DNA from: RHKX01 sp963745755
GTDB lineage: Bacteria > Actinomycetota > Thermoleophilia > Solirubrobacterales > 70-9
Assembly (NCBI GenBank): GCA_963745755.1
Contig: CAVUYP010000001.1
Span: 1,922,001-1,986,000, forward strand
Length of the DNA: 64,000 bases
Direction: 5' to 3'
Shown here: in pieces, positions 17,990 through 26,065 of the stretch
How positions within the stretch are numbered: position 1 is the first letter of the stretch
Layout of the letters: every line of letters starts with the position of its first letter
Notes under the pieces: generated by a model
Told to the model about the DNA's origin: nothing
The model's database searches: none
The model's input: the letters and a program-made list of their open reading frames with translations, nothing else
Position numbers and translations under genes: made by a program

Positions 17990-19177
17990 ATGAGGATCGG
18001 GATCGTCAGCAAGTGGACCGCGAGCGGCCAGGCGGTCGTCGCCCGGCAGATCCGCTCGGCGCTCGACGGGCTCGGCCACGACACGTTCGTGCTCGCCCGG
18101 CCCGGGTCGGGGCCGCGAGCCCGGCAAGCTGCGAGCGGCGATCCCGATCCGGTCTGGGACCAGCCCGGAGTCACGGCGGCGTCGACGCATGAGGTCCCGC
18201 TCGCCGAGTACGAGGACTGGGCGCGGGCGAACTCGCTGGAGCTGATCCTGTTCGACGAGAACTACCAGTGGGACGAGGTCGGGACGCTCCGCGCCGCCGG
18301 CATCCGCACCGTCGGCCGATTCGTCTGGGAGTACTTCGCCGCCGAGCACCTCGAGCCGGCCGGCGGCGCCTACGAGACGATCTACTCACTGACCCGCTGC
18401 GAGCGCGACCGCTACGCCGCCTGGGGCCTCGACAGCCCTTACGTCCAATGGGGCCTGCACCCCGAGCTGCTCGAGGCGGCCGGTCCCACCGCGGATCCCG
18501 GCGGAAGCGGACGCGAAGCGGAACCCGCGGCTGGGCGCGACACACATGTCATCCCGCCCCCTCCCACCGCGCCGACCGGCGGAAGCGGACGCGAAGCGGA
18601 GCATTCCGCCGGAGTTGTCCACTTCTACTTTCCCGGCTCGTTCCTCGGTCGCCGCAAGCCGGTCCGCAAGGTCATCAAGGCGTTCGGCCGCGCCGGCGGC
18701 GACCACCTGCGGCTGCTGATCAACGCCCAGGTGCCCCGCAACGACGAGGCCCTGCGCGACGCCGCCGCCGCCGATCCGCGGATCGAGCTGATGCTCGAGG
18801 ACGAGCCCGAGGCGATTCACCGCGCCCGGTTCGCCGCCTGCGACGTCTGCCTGGCGCCGTCGCGCTGGGAGGGACTCGGGCTGCCGCTGTACGAGGCGAC
18901 CGCGTTCGGCATGCCGATCATCACCAACGACAAGCCGCCGATGTCGGAGATGGTCATCGACGGGACCAGCGGCATCCTCGTCCCGTCCGAGCAGAATGGC
19001 ACGGCCCGCTCGGGGATCCCGGCCTGGGATCCCGACGTCGACGCGCTGGCGACGGCGATCGAGCGGCTCGGCGATCGAAGCGAGCTGGAGCGGCTGCGCG
19101 GCGGCGTCGCCGAGCTCGCCGCCGAGCGCGACTGGTCGCGGACCGTCGCCGACCTCGCCGCCCTGGTCGCGGGCTGA
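17990..19177 (+). CDS. GT4-type glycosyltransferase, paralogue 3, with a long in-frame P1 insert
   Basis: At 395 residues it is about 38 residues longer than its closest sister at 19930. All GT landmarks are present (MRIGIVSKWTASGQAVVARQ, FDENYQWDE, TVGRFVWEYF, RWEGLGLPLYEATAFGMPI, NDKPPMSEMVIDGTSGILVP). The extra length lies at residues about 166-208 and is encoded by palindrome P1 copy C, which contributes GGSGREAE twice with a proline-rich spacer between. The insert sits in the hinge between the two Rossmann domains, at the same place as the short insert in paralogue 1, and keeps the frame open. Activity is probably kept, because both domains are complete. Confidence 0.88.
   Translation: MRIGIVSKWTASGQAVVARQIRSALDGLGHDTFVLARPGSGPRARQAASGDPDPVWDQPGVTAASTHEVPLAEYEDWARANSLELILFDENYQWDEVGTLRAAGIRTVGRFVWEYFAAEHLEPAGGAYETIYSLTRCERDRYAAWGLDSPYVQWGLHPELLEAAGPTADPGGSGREAEPAAGRDTHVIPPPPTAPTGGSGREAEHSAGVVHFYFPGSFLGRRKPVRKVIKAFGRAGGDHLRLLINAQVPRNDEALRDAAAADPRIELMLEDEPEAIHRARFAACDVCLAPSRWEGLGLPLYEATAFGMPIITNDKPPMSEMVIDGTSGILVPSEQNGTARSGIPAWDPDVDALATAIERLGDRSELERLRGGVAELAAERDWSRTVADLAALVAG
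18485..18612 (+). repeat. Palindromic repeat P1, long copy C, inside a coding sequence
   Basis: Two P1 units flank a spacer containing cacatgtcatcccgcccc. The downstream unit has perfect arms CCGGCGGAA (18576-18584) and TTCCGCCGG (18604-18612) around a 19-base loop with the core gcggacgcgaagcgga. The upstream unit repeats the core, but its CCGGCGGAA arm is unpaired. An outer pairing CCCACCGCGG with CCGCGGcTGGG (18485-18494 with 18525-18535) could replace it. The spacer and both cores are also seen after purB on the minus strand. Confidence 0.85.
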
Positions 19178-19203
19178 GCGCCGTGGCAGGGCGCCGCGGC
19201 GGC

Positions 19204-19209
19204 TACCCT
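19204..19209 (+). promoter_or_regulatory. Probable -10 element of the methyltransferase at 19221
   Basis: TACCCT lies 11 bases before the ATG at 19221. Confidence 0.4.
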
Positions 19210-19220
19210 CTCCGCTCGCG

Positions 19221-19913
19221 ATGACCGACGCAGGAGAAAACCGGATCGAGACCGTGGGCGACGAGCTCGCCGCCGCCGGCAAGCCGAGCCGCTGGGAGCA
19301 GTTCCGGCTGCCGGTCGAGCTGTCGGGCAGGAGCTTCCTCGACGTCGGCTGCTGGGAGGGCGTCCACTGCGCCGAGGCCGTCCGTCGCGACGCCGAGTCG
19401 GTCGTCGGCGTCGACATCTGCACCGGCGAGGACCTGCGCGCCAACGTCGACCGCTACGGCTTCGAGTTCCTGCAGATGGACGTCTTCGGCGAGCTCTGGC
19501 AGGGCCTCGGCAGCTTCGACGTCGTCCTCTGCTCGGGCCTGATCTACAGCGTGCCGAGCCCGATGTCGCTGCTGCTGCGGCTGGCGCGGGTGACCGGCGA
19601 GCTGCTCGTCATCGAATCCGCCTCGACGACGAAGGGCGGCGACGACCCGGTGATGCTCTTCCGCGGCGACGAGGACGGCAACCCGTCGAACTGGTGGATC
19701 CCGAACCGGGTCTGCCTCGAACAGATGCTCGAGGCCGCCGGGTTCGCCGGGATCTCGACCGTCTGGGAGGAGCCGCGCGACGAACATTGGACGCGGATCT
19801 GCATGCACGCGGTCCCGCGCGGCGTCGACCGGGCGCGACTGCTGCCCCGCAAGCCGAAGCTGATGAGCGTCCGCGGCGGCGATCGCGGTCGCGGTCGGCG
19901 CGCGTCCGGCTGA
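19221..19913 (+). CDS. Class I SAM-dependent methyltransferase
   Basis: A 230-residue protein resembling the CmoB/DUF1698-like methyltransferase group: SFLDVGCWEGVHCAEAVRRDAESVVGVDI gives motif I and the acidic end of strand 2, followed by FLQMDVFGELWQGLGSFDVVLCSGLIYSVPSPMSLL (motif II) and LLVIESAS. The segment NPSNWWIPNRVCLEQMLEAAGF is typical of these enzymes. The C-terminal 30 residues are strongly basic (RARLLPRKPKL...RGRGRRASG). It lies between two glycosyltransferases, 17 bases before the second, and probably acts on the same product. The substrate is unknown. Confidence 0.78.
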   Translation: MTDAGENRIETVGDELAAAGKPSRWEQFRLPVELSGRSFLDVGCWEGVHCAEAVRRDAESVVGVDICTGEDLRANVDRYGFEFLQMDVFGELWQGLGSFDVVLCSGLIYSVPSPMSLLLRLARVTGELLVIESASTTKGGDDPVMLFRGDEDGNPSNWWIPNRVCLEQMLEAAGFAGISTVWEEPRDEHWTRICMHAVPRGVDRARLLPRKPKLMSVRGGDRGRGRRASG

Positions 19914-19929
19914 GCCGTCGGAGCGACCG

Positions 19930-21003
19930 GTGAACGTCGGGATCGTCAGCAAGTGGTTCAACCGCGGCCAGCCGGTCGTCGGCCGCTACATCCGCTCCGC
20001 CGTCGACGAGCTCGGCCATCGCAGCTTCGTGCTCGCCAAGCCGCGCCGTGAGAAGGGGCCGATGGGCGGCGCCCTCGAGCGCACCGGGGTCTGGGATCAG
20101 CCCGGGGTGACCGCGGCGTCGAGCTTCGCGACGCCGCTCGCCGAGTACGAGGCCTGGGTCGAGGCGAACTCGCTCGACCTGATCCTCTGCGATCAGAATT
20201 ACCAGTTCGAAGAGCTCGCCCGACTCCGCGCCGGCGGCGTCCGAATCGTCGGCCGGTTCGTCTGGGAGCACTTCACCCGCGAGCACCTCGAGCCGGCCCG
20301 GGCCGCATACGACGAGATCTACTCGGTCACCTGGTGCGAGCGGCGCCGCTACGCCGAATGGGGGCTCGAGACCCCACGGGTCCCGTGGGGCATCCATCCC
20401 GAGCTCCTCGAGGTGCCGGTCCGCCGCAGCAGCGACGGCCTCGTCAGGTTCGTCTTCCCGGGTGGTTTCCTCGGCCATCGCAAGCCCGCCGAGCCGGTCG
20501 TCGAGGCTTTCGCGAACGCCGCCGGCGAGAATCTCCGACTGCTCGTCAAGGCACAGGTCGAGCGGTCGCGGCTGGAGCGGCTCCTGCCGATGATCGAGGC
20601 CGACGAGCGGATCGAGCTGCTGCTCGCCGACGAGCCCTGGCACGAGCACCTCGCCGCGGTCGCCGCCAACGACGTATCGCTGTCGCCCTCGCGCTGGGAG
20701 GGCCTCGGCCTGCCGCTCTATGAGGCGGTCGCGTTCGGGATGCCGACGATCGCCAACGACGACCCGCCGATGAACGAGGTCATCGCCGACGGGATCAACG
20801 GCATCCTCGTCCCGTCGCTTCCCGACGGCACGGCGCGATCGGGGATCCCCGCCAAGCGCCCCGACATCGGCGCGCTGACCGCCGCGATCGAGCGGATCGC
20901 CGAGCCCGACCGGCTCGCGAGCCTGCGCGAGGGCGCCGAGCGGACGCGGGCGGACCACCGCTGGGAGCGGACCGTCGCCGCGCTCGGCGAGCTGATCGGC
21001 TGA
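19930..21003 (+). CDS. GT4-type glycosyltransferase, paralogue 4
   Basis: A 357-residue GT-B enzyme with GTG start and the opening NVGIVSKWFNRGQPVVGRYIRSAVDELGH. It matches paralogue 5 closely (PRREKGPMGG-LERTGVWDQPGVT against PTRDKGPMAAHVDRTGVWDQPGVT), so these two are recent duplicates. The donor-site region reads SRWEGLGLPLYEAVAFGMPTIANDDPPMNEVIADGINGILVP. The hinge after HPELLEVPVRRSSDG has no P1 insert and shows the uninterrupted state. Frame unbroken. Confidence 0.88.
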   Translation: MNVGIVSKWFNRGQPVVGRYIRSAVDELGHRSFVLAKPRREKGPMGGALERTGVWDQPGVTAASSFATPLAEYEAWVEANSLDLILCDQNYQFEELARLRAGGVRIVGRFVWEHFTREHLEPARAAYDEIYSVTWCERRRYAEWGLETPRVPWGIHPELLEVPVRRSSDGLVRFVFPGGFLGHRKPAEPVVEAFANAAGENLRLLVKAQVERSRLERLLPMIEADERIELLLADEPWHEHLAAVAANDVSLSPSRWEGLGLPLYEAVAFGMPTIANDDPPMNEVIADGINGILVPSLPDGTARSGIPAKRPDIGALTAAIERIAEPDRLASLREGAERTRADHRWERTVAALGELIG

Positions 21004-21120
21004 CCCGGCCGGATTGCGGGGTTCGAAGCGGGCGCCTAGAATCCGCCGCGCCCGGGAGCCCATCCGCATCCGCGTCCCGGGCCGCGCCCCGGCCGGGTCA
21101 CGGGGGAGCGACTTCTGTCA
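21004..21120. other. Intergenic region with probable promoter before the sulfotransferase run
   Basis: TAGAAT at 21037-21042 is a good -10 candidate, leaving a leader of about 75 bases before the ATG at 21121, longer than at most unit heads here. The leader contains CCCGGGagcCC and later CCCGGG copies that could pair with each other. GGGGGAG at 21101-21108 may be the ribosome binding site. No gene is seen. Confidence 0.4.
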
Positions 21121-22095
21121 ATGGCACTTCCGAGTCCACAGAGAGCCTGGCGTCAGTCCAGGAGCCGCCGCGCCTCGGCGCGGGGGGCCGAACGCGTCCC
21201 GGCGCCGTTCGTGGTCGGCGTCAACCGCTCCGGCACGACGCTGCTGCGAATGATGCTCGACGCCCACCCGGAGCTGACGATCCCGCCCGAGACGCACTTC
21301 GTCCCGGAGCTGATCGCCGCCGCCGAGTCACGGTCCCCGTCGCCGGAGAGATTGCTGGCGACGATCACCAAGCAACGCGAGTGGGGCGACTTCGGGCTCA
21401 CCGAGGAGGAGCTGCTGGAGCGGTTCCGGGCGATCCGGCCGCTCAACGCCGGCGATGCCCTGCGCGCCTTCTACTCCGCCTACGCGGAGCGGGTCGGCAA
21501 GCCGCGCTGGGGCGAGAAGACCCCGATCTACGTGAAGAGCATGCGCAAGATCGAGCGGGCGCTCCCGGAGGCCCGGTTCGTCCACGTGATCCGCGACGGC
21601 CGCGACGTCGCCCTCTCGATCCGCGACCGCGCCGTCAAGGAGCATCCGATCGACCGGATAGCCGAGCGCTGGGTCCGCCGCATCACCCGGGCGCGCGAGC
21701 AGGCGAAACGGCTCGAGCACTACGAGGAGATCCGCTACGAGAGCCTGGTCCTCGACACTCGGCCGACCCTGGAGCGGGTCTGCGAGTTCTTCGCGCTGCC
21801 CTGGGACGACGCGCTGCTCGACTACCACCAGCGCTCCGCCGACCGCCTCGCCGAGATGAAGCGCGAGCTGCCCGACGACGGCAGGCGGACGACGCTGAGC
21901 GTCGAGCGGCGGATGGCGACCCACGCCCGCACGACCGAGAGGCCCGACCCGAAACGGGTCAGCCGCTGGCGCGAGAGCATGGACCGCGGCGATCGCGATC
22001 TGTTCGAGTCGATCGCCGGGCCACTGCTCGTCGAGCTCGGCTACCGGGTCGGCGACGGTCCGGGCACCGAGCCGCGCGGTGACGAGGTCCGTTGA
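21121..22095 (+). CDS. PAPS-dependent sulfotransferase, paralogue 3
   Basis: A 324-residue protein with a basic, Ser-rich N-terminal tail of about 27 residues before the phosphosulfate loop FVVGVNRSGTTLLRMMLDAHPEL. IPPETHFVPELI, KPRWGEKTPIYVKSM, RFVHVIRDGRDVALS and YESLVLDTRPTLERVCEFF follow in the order shared by the whole set. It heads four sulfotransferase genes in a row, with a promoter-like region before it. The TGA at 22093 is followed 39 bases later by the next gene. The frame is intact. Confidence 0.88.
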   Translation: MALPSPQRAWRQSRSRRASARGAERVPAPFVVGVNRSGTTLLRMMLDAHPELTIPPETHFVPELIAAAESRSPSPERLLATITKQREWGDFGLTEEELLERFRAIRPLNAGDALRAFYSAYAERVGKPRWGEKTPIYVKSMRKIERALPEARFVHVIRDGRDVALSIRDRAVKEHPIDRIAERWVRRITRAREQAKRLEHYEEIRYESLVLDTRPTLERVCEFFALPWDDALLDYHQRSADRLAEMKRELPDDGRRTTLSVERRMATHARTTERPDPKRVSRWRESMDRGDRDLFESIAGPLLVELGYRVGDGPGTEPRGDEVR

Positions 22096-22133
22096 TCGCC
22101 CGCGGACAGGCAAGCTGGCGGCATCCGCTCGCG

Positions 22134-23080
22134 ATGGTCGTCGCGGCTGCGGCACCGCCTGCGCGAGCCGAAGCGAACGCCGGCGCCGTTCGTGGTCGGC
22201 GTCAACCGCTCCGGCACGACGTTGCTGCGGATGATGCTCGACGCCCACCCGGAGCTGACGATCCCGCCGGAGACGCACTTCATCCCCGAGGTGATCCGCC
22301 GCGCCAACCACGAGAACACCCGGCGACGGCTGATCCGCTCGATCACCAAGCACCCGCGCTGGGGCGACTTCGGCCTCGACGAGGGCGAGTTCCGGGCTCG
22401 CGCCAAGCGGATCCGGCCGCTGACCGCCAGCGGCGCGATTCGCTGCTTCTACGAGCTCTACGCCGAACAACAGGGCAAGCCGCGCTGGGGCGACAAGACG
22501 CCGCGCTACATGCGGGCGATGCCGAGGATCGCCCGTGCCCTGCCGGAGGCCCGCTTCATCCACCTGATCCGCGACGGCCGCGACGTCGCGCTCTCGCAGC
22601 GTGAGCGGGTGATCGACGGCGAGAAGGTGACGATGGCGGCGATGGCCGAGCGCTGGCAGCGGCGGATCGTCGCCGCTCGCGAAGGCGCCGACGAGGTCAA
22701 GGACGGCGTCTACCTCGAGGTCCGCTACGAGGACCTCGTCACCGAAACCGAGGAGACGCTGCGGCGAATCTGCTCGTTCATCGAGCTCGCCCTTCGATCC
22801 GGCGATGCTCGACTACCACCGGCGGGCCGAGGAGCGGCTCGCGGAGATGAACCGCGACCTCGACAACTCCGAGAACGGCATCGTCCGCACCGCCACCAAC
22901 CGGCTCGCCGCCCATGCCCTGACGACCGAGCCACCGACCACGAACCGCTGCGGCCGCTGGCGGACGGAGATGAAGGCCGCCGAGGTCGCCGAGTTCGAGG
23001 GCGTCGCCGCCCGGCTGCTCGCCGAGCTCGGCTACGAGCTCAGCGCCGACCGCGCCCCGGCGCCGGAGGGGGTCGAATGA
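22134..23080 (+). CDS. PAPS-dependent sulfotransferase, paralogue 4 (two frame breaks)
   Basis: From PFVVGVNRSGTTLLRMMLDAHPEL the protein follows the same plan as its neighbours: IPPETHFIPEVI, KPRWGDKTPRYMRAM, RFIHLIRDGRDVALS, VRYEDLVTETEETLRRICSFIEL. The N-terminus is uncertain: the ATG at 22134 joins the main frame if one G is removed from ATGG, giving MSSRLRHRLREPKRTPAPF. A TTG at 22092 is an alternative. A second extra base near 22790 separates the C-terminal quarter (PFDPAMLDYHRRAEERLAEMNR). The repaired length is 314 residues. Its TGA overlaps the next ATG. Confidence 0.82.
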
Positions 23081-24039
23081 GGCTGCCGACGCCGCTGCGC
23101 CGCAATCGCGCCTCCGGGCCACCGGTCCCGTTCATCGTCGGCGTGACCCGCTCGGGAACGACCCTGCTGCGACTGATGCTGGACGCCCATCCGGAGATGG
23201 CGATCCCGCCCGAGACCCACTTCGTGCCGTCGCTGATCAAGGCGACCCGCAAGCGCGGGGTGACCTGCGAGGAGGCGCACGCGATCGTCACCGGCCATCG
23301 TCAGTGGGGCGACTTCAACCTCGACTCCGCCGAGCTGCTCGAGCGCTACTGCGGGCTCGACCGGATCGATCCCGAGACGACCGTCCGCGCCTTCTTCGAG
23401 CTCTACGCCGAGGGCCAGGGGAAGCCGCGCTGGGGCGACAAGACGCCGAACTACGTGAAGCGGATGAAGCAGATCGAGCGCTGGATCCCGGAGGCGAGGT
23501 TCGTCCACATGATCCGCGACGGCCGCGACGCGGCGCTGTCGCGCTTCAAGCGGATCCTCAAGGACCCGCCGCCGATGGAGGTCGTCGCAGAGCGCTGGGT
23601 CCGCAAGATCGAGGACGCGCGGTCCGACGGCGCCGGCCTCGACTACATCGAGGTCCAGTACGAGTCGCTGGTTCGCGACACCGAGCCGGAGCTGCGGAGG
23701 ATCGCCGAGTTCCTCGAGCTCCCCTGGGACGACTCGATGCTGCGCTACTACGAGCGCGCCGAGGAGCGGCTCGCCGAGATGCACCGCGACCTGCCCGGCG
23801 CCGAGGGCAAGCCGCTGCGCCCCGCCGACCACCGCAAGGAGGCGCACGTGCTGACGTCGAAGCCGCCCGACCCGAGCCGGCTGGCGCGCTGGAAGCAGGA
23901 CATGGACGCTGCCGACGTCGCCGCGTTCGAGAACGTCGCCGCGCCGCTGCTGCGCGAGCTCGGCTACGAGGTGACCGGCGACTCGGCGGGCGCCGGGGAA
24001 CCGGCCGCCGGACCCGGCGCCGAGGGGGGCGGCAAGTGA
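23077..24039 (+). CDS. PAPS-dependent sulfotransferase, paralogue 5
   Basis: An intact 320-residue member: FIVGVTRSGTTLLRLMLDAHPEMAIPPETHFVPSLI, KPRWGDKTPNYVKRM, RFVHMIRDGRDAALSRFKRIL, VQYESLVRDTEPELRRIAEFLELPW, KPPDPSRLARWKQDMDAADVAAF. In the 3'-phosphate strand Asp-Ala replaces the usual Asp-Val, a mild change. It is closest to paralogue 2 at 16395 in the tail. The last 20 residues are Gly/Ala/Pro-rich, and the TGA overlaps the GTG of the next gene. Confidence 0.88.
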   Translation: MRLPTPLRRNRASGPPVPFIVGVTRSGTTLLRLMLDAHPEMAIPPETHFVPSLIKATRKRGVTCEEAHAIVTGHRQWGDFNLDSAELLERYCGLDRIDPETTVRAFFELYAEGQGKPRWGDKTPNYVKRMKQIERWIPEARFVHMIRDGRDAALSRFKRILKDPPPMEVVAERWVRKIEDARSDGAGLDYIEVQYESLVRDTEPELRRIAEFLELPWDDSMLRYYERAEERLAEMHRDLPGAEGKPLRPADHRKEAHVLTSKPPDPSRLARWKQDMDAADVAAFENVAAPLLRELGYEVTGDSAGAGEPAAGPGAEGGGK

Positions 24040-24967
24040 CACCGTCGCCGCTCAGCCAGGATCCGCCGCGACGGCGAGGCCGCCGAGGAGTCGCGGCCGC
24101 CGGCGCCGTTCGTGGTCGGCCTGACCCGCTCCGGCACGACGCTGCTGCGGATGATGCTCGATGCCCATCCGCAGCTGACGATCCCGCCGGAGACGCACTT
24201 CGTCCCCGAGCTGATCAAGGCGGCGCGGGCCGAGCAGGGAACCGACGCGATGCTGGCGGCAATGACCTCGAATCGCACCTGGGACGACTTCGGGATTCCC
24301 GCGGACGAGATGCGCGAGCGGCTCGATCGCGTCGCCCCCGGCGACGGCGCCGGCGCCGTCCGCGCCTTCTTCGCGGCCTACGCGGAGCGCCAGGGCAAGC
24401 CTCGTTGGGGTGACAAGACGCCCGCCTACATGCTCGCGGTCCAGCGGATCGGCCGGACGCTGTCCGAGAGCCGCTTCATCCACCTGATCCGCGACGGCCG
24501 CGACGTCGCGCTCTCGCAGCGGGCCCGGGCGATCAACGAGCAGCCGCCGCCGGCCGAGCAGGCCGCCCGCTGGGTGAAGCGGATCGGCAAGTCCCGCGAG
24601 CAGGCGGCGACGCTGAAGGGCGCCGCGCTACGTCGAGGCGCGCTACGAGGACCTCGTCCGCGACCCGGAGACGACGCTGCGGCGGATCTGCGAGTTCATC
24701 GACCTACCGTGGGATCCGGCCGTGCTCGGCTACCACGAACGCGCCGCCGAGCGGCTCGCCGAGATGGCGGGGACGCTGCGCGCCGACGGCGGCCACGCCG
24801 AGCAGCAGGCCGGCTACCGGATCGAGAACCACGCGCCGACGACGAAGCCGCCGGATCCCGCCAAGCTCGACAAGTGGCGCCGCGAGATGAGCGCCGCCGA
24901 CGTCGGCGCCTACGAGAGCGTCGCCGGCGAGCTGCTCGCCGAGCTCGGCTACGAGGTGACGACGTGA
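24036..24967 (+). CDS. PAPS-dependent sulfotransferase, paralogue 6 (two frame breaks)
   Basis: The core from PPAPFVVGLTRSGTTLLRMM carries IPPETHFVPELI, KPRWGDKTPAYMLAV, RFIHLIRDGRDVALS and ARYEDLVRDPETTLRRICEFIDLPW. The GTG at 24036 overlaps the previous stop but needs one base removed near 24060 to meet the core. A second extra base near 24630 lies before RYVEARYEDLV. The repaired length is 309 residues ending LLAELGYEVTT. The TGA overlaps the GTG of glycosyltransferase paralogue 5, so sulfation and glycosylation genes are translated together here. Confidence 0.82.
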
Positions 24968-26065
24968 GGATCGGCATCGTCACCAAGTGGTTCAACCGCG
25001 GCCAGGCGTTCGTCTCCCGCTATGTCCGCGACGCGCTCGACGCCCGCGGCCACGAGACCTTCATCCTCGCCCGGCCGACCCGCGACAAGGGCCCGATGGC
25101 CGCCCACGTCGACCGGACCGGCGTCTGGGATCAGCCCGGCGTCACCGAGGCCTCCGACTGGGAGGTGCCGTTCGCCGAGTACGAGAGCTGGATCGCCGAC
25201 AACCGGATCGAGGCGGTGCACTGGGACAACTGCTACCAGCACGACGAGATCGCCCGGATCCGCGAGTCCGGCGTCAAGACGGTCGGCCGGTTCGTCTGGG
25301 AGATGTTCAAGCCCGAGGACGCCGAGCCGTCGAAGCGCGCCTACGACGTCCTCTACTCGCTGACCCGCTGCGAGCAGGAGCGCTACGCAGAATTCGGCGA
25401 TCGAGAGCCCCTACCTGCGCTGGGGCCTGCATCCGGAGCTGCTCGCCGCCGCCGCCAAGGCGAAGGCGGCCGCCGGAGATCAGGACGACGGCCTGGTCCG
25501 CTTCTACTTCCCGGGGGCGCTTCTCGGCCCCCGCAAGCCGCATCGGGAGGTCGTCGAGGCATTCTCGGCCGCCCGGGGCGACAACCTGCGGCTGATCTTC
25601 AAGGCCCAGCTCGAGCGCCGCATGAACTATCTCGAGAAGGCGGCCGCCGCCGATCCGCGGATCGAGCTCGTCATCGACGACATGCCGACCGACGAGCACC
25701 TGCGGCTGTTCGCCTCCTGCGACGTCTGTCTCGGCCCGAGCCGCTGGGAGGGCCTCGGCCTGTTCCTCTACGAGGCGATCGCCTTCGGGATGCCGCAGAT
25801 CAGCAACGACAGCCCGCCGATGAACGAGGTCGTCTCGGACGGCGTCAACGGCCTGCTCGTCGCCGACCACCAGGACGACGTCGCCCCCTCGGGGATCCCG
25901 TCGATGAAGCCCGACGTCGCCGGGCTGACCGAGGCGATCGAGCGGCTCGCCGAGCCCGGCGAGCGCAAGCTGCTCGCCCAGGGCGCCCGCTCCAGCCGCG
26001 ACGATTTCGCCTGGGAGCGCACCGTCGACGACTACGCCGAGCTGTTCGCGGGGCTGCGGTCGTGA
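24964..26065 (+). CDS. GT4-type glycosyltransferase, paralogue 5 (one frame break)
   Basis: Starts at GTG 24964, RIGIVTKWFNRGQAFVSRYVRDALDARGHETFILARP. It shares the PTRDKGPM...TGVWDQPGVTEAS region with paralogue 4. One extra G near 25405 interrupts RYAEFGIESPYLRWG; after repair the protein is 366 residues with the donor-site run SRWEGLGLFLYEAIAFGMPQISNDSPPMNEVVSDGVNGLLV. The hinge after HPELL is a simple Ala/Lys-rich linker (AAAAKAKAAAGDQDD) with no P1 palindrome. It overlaps genes on both sides by 4 bases. Confidence 0.85.
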
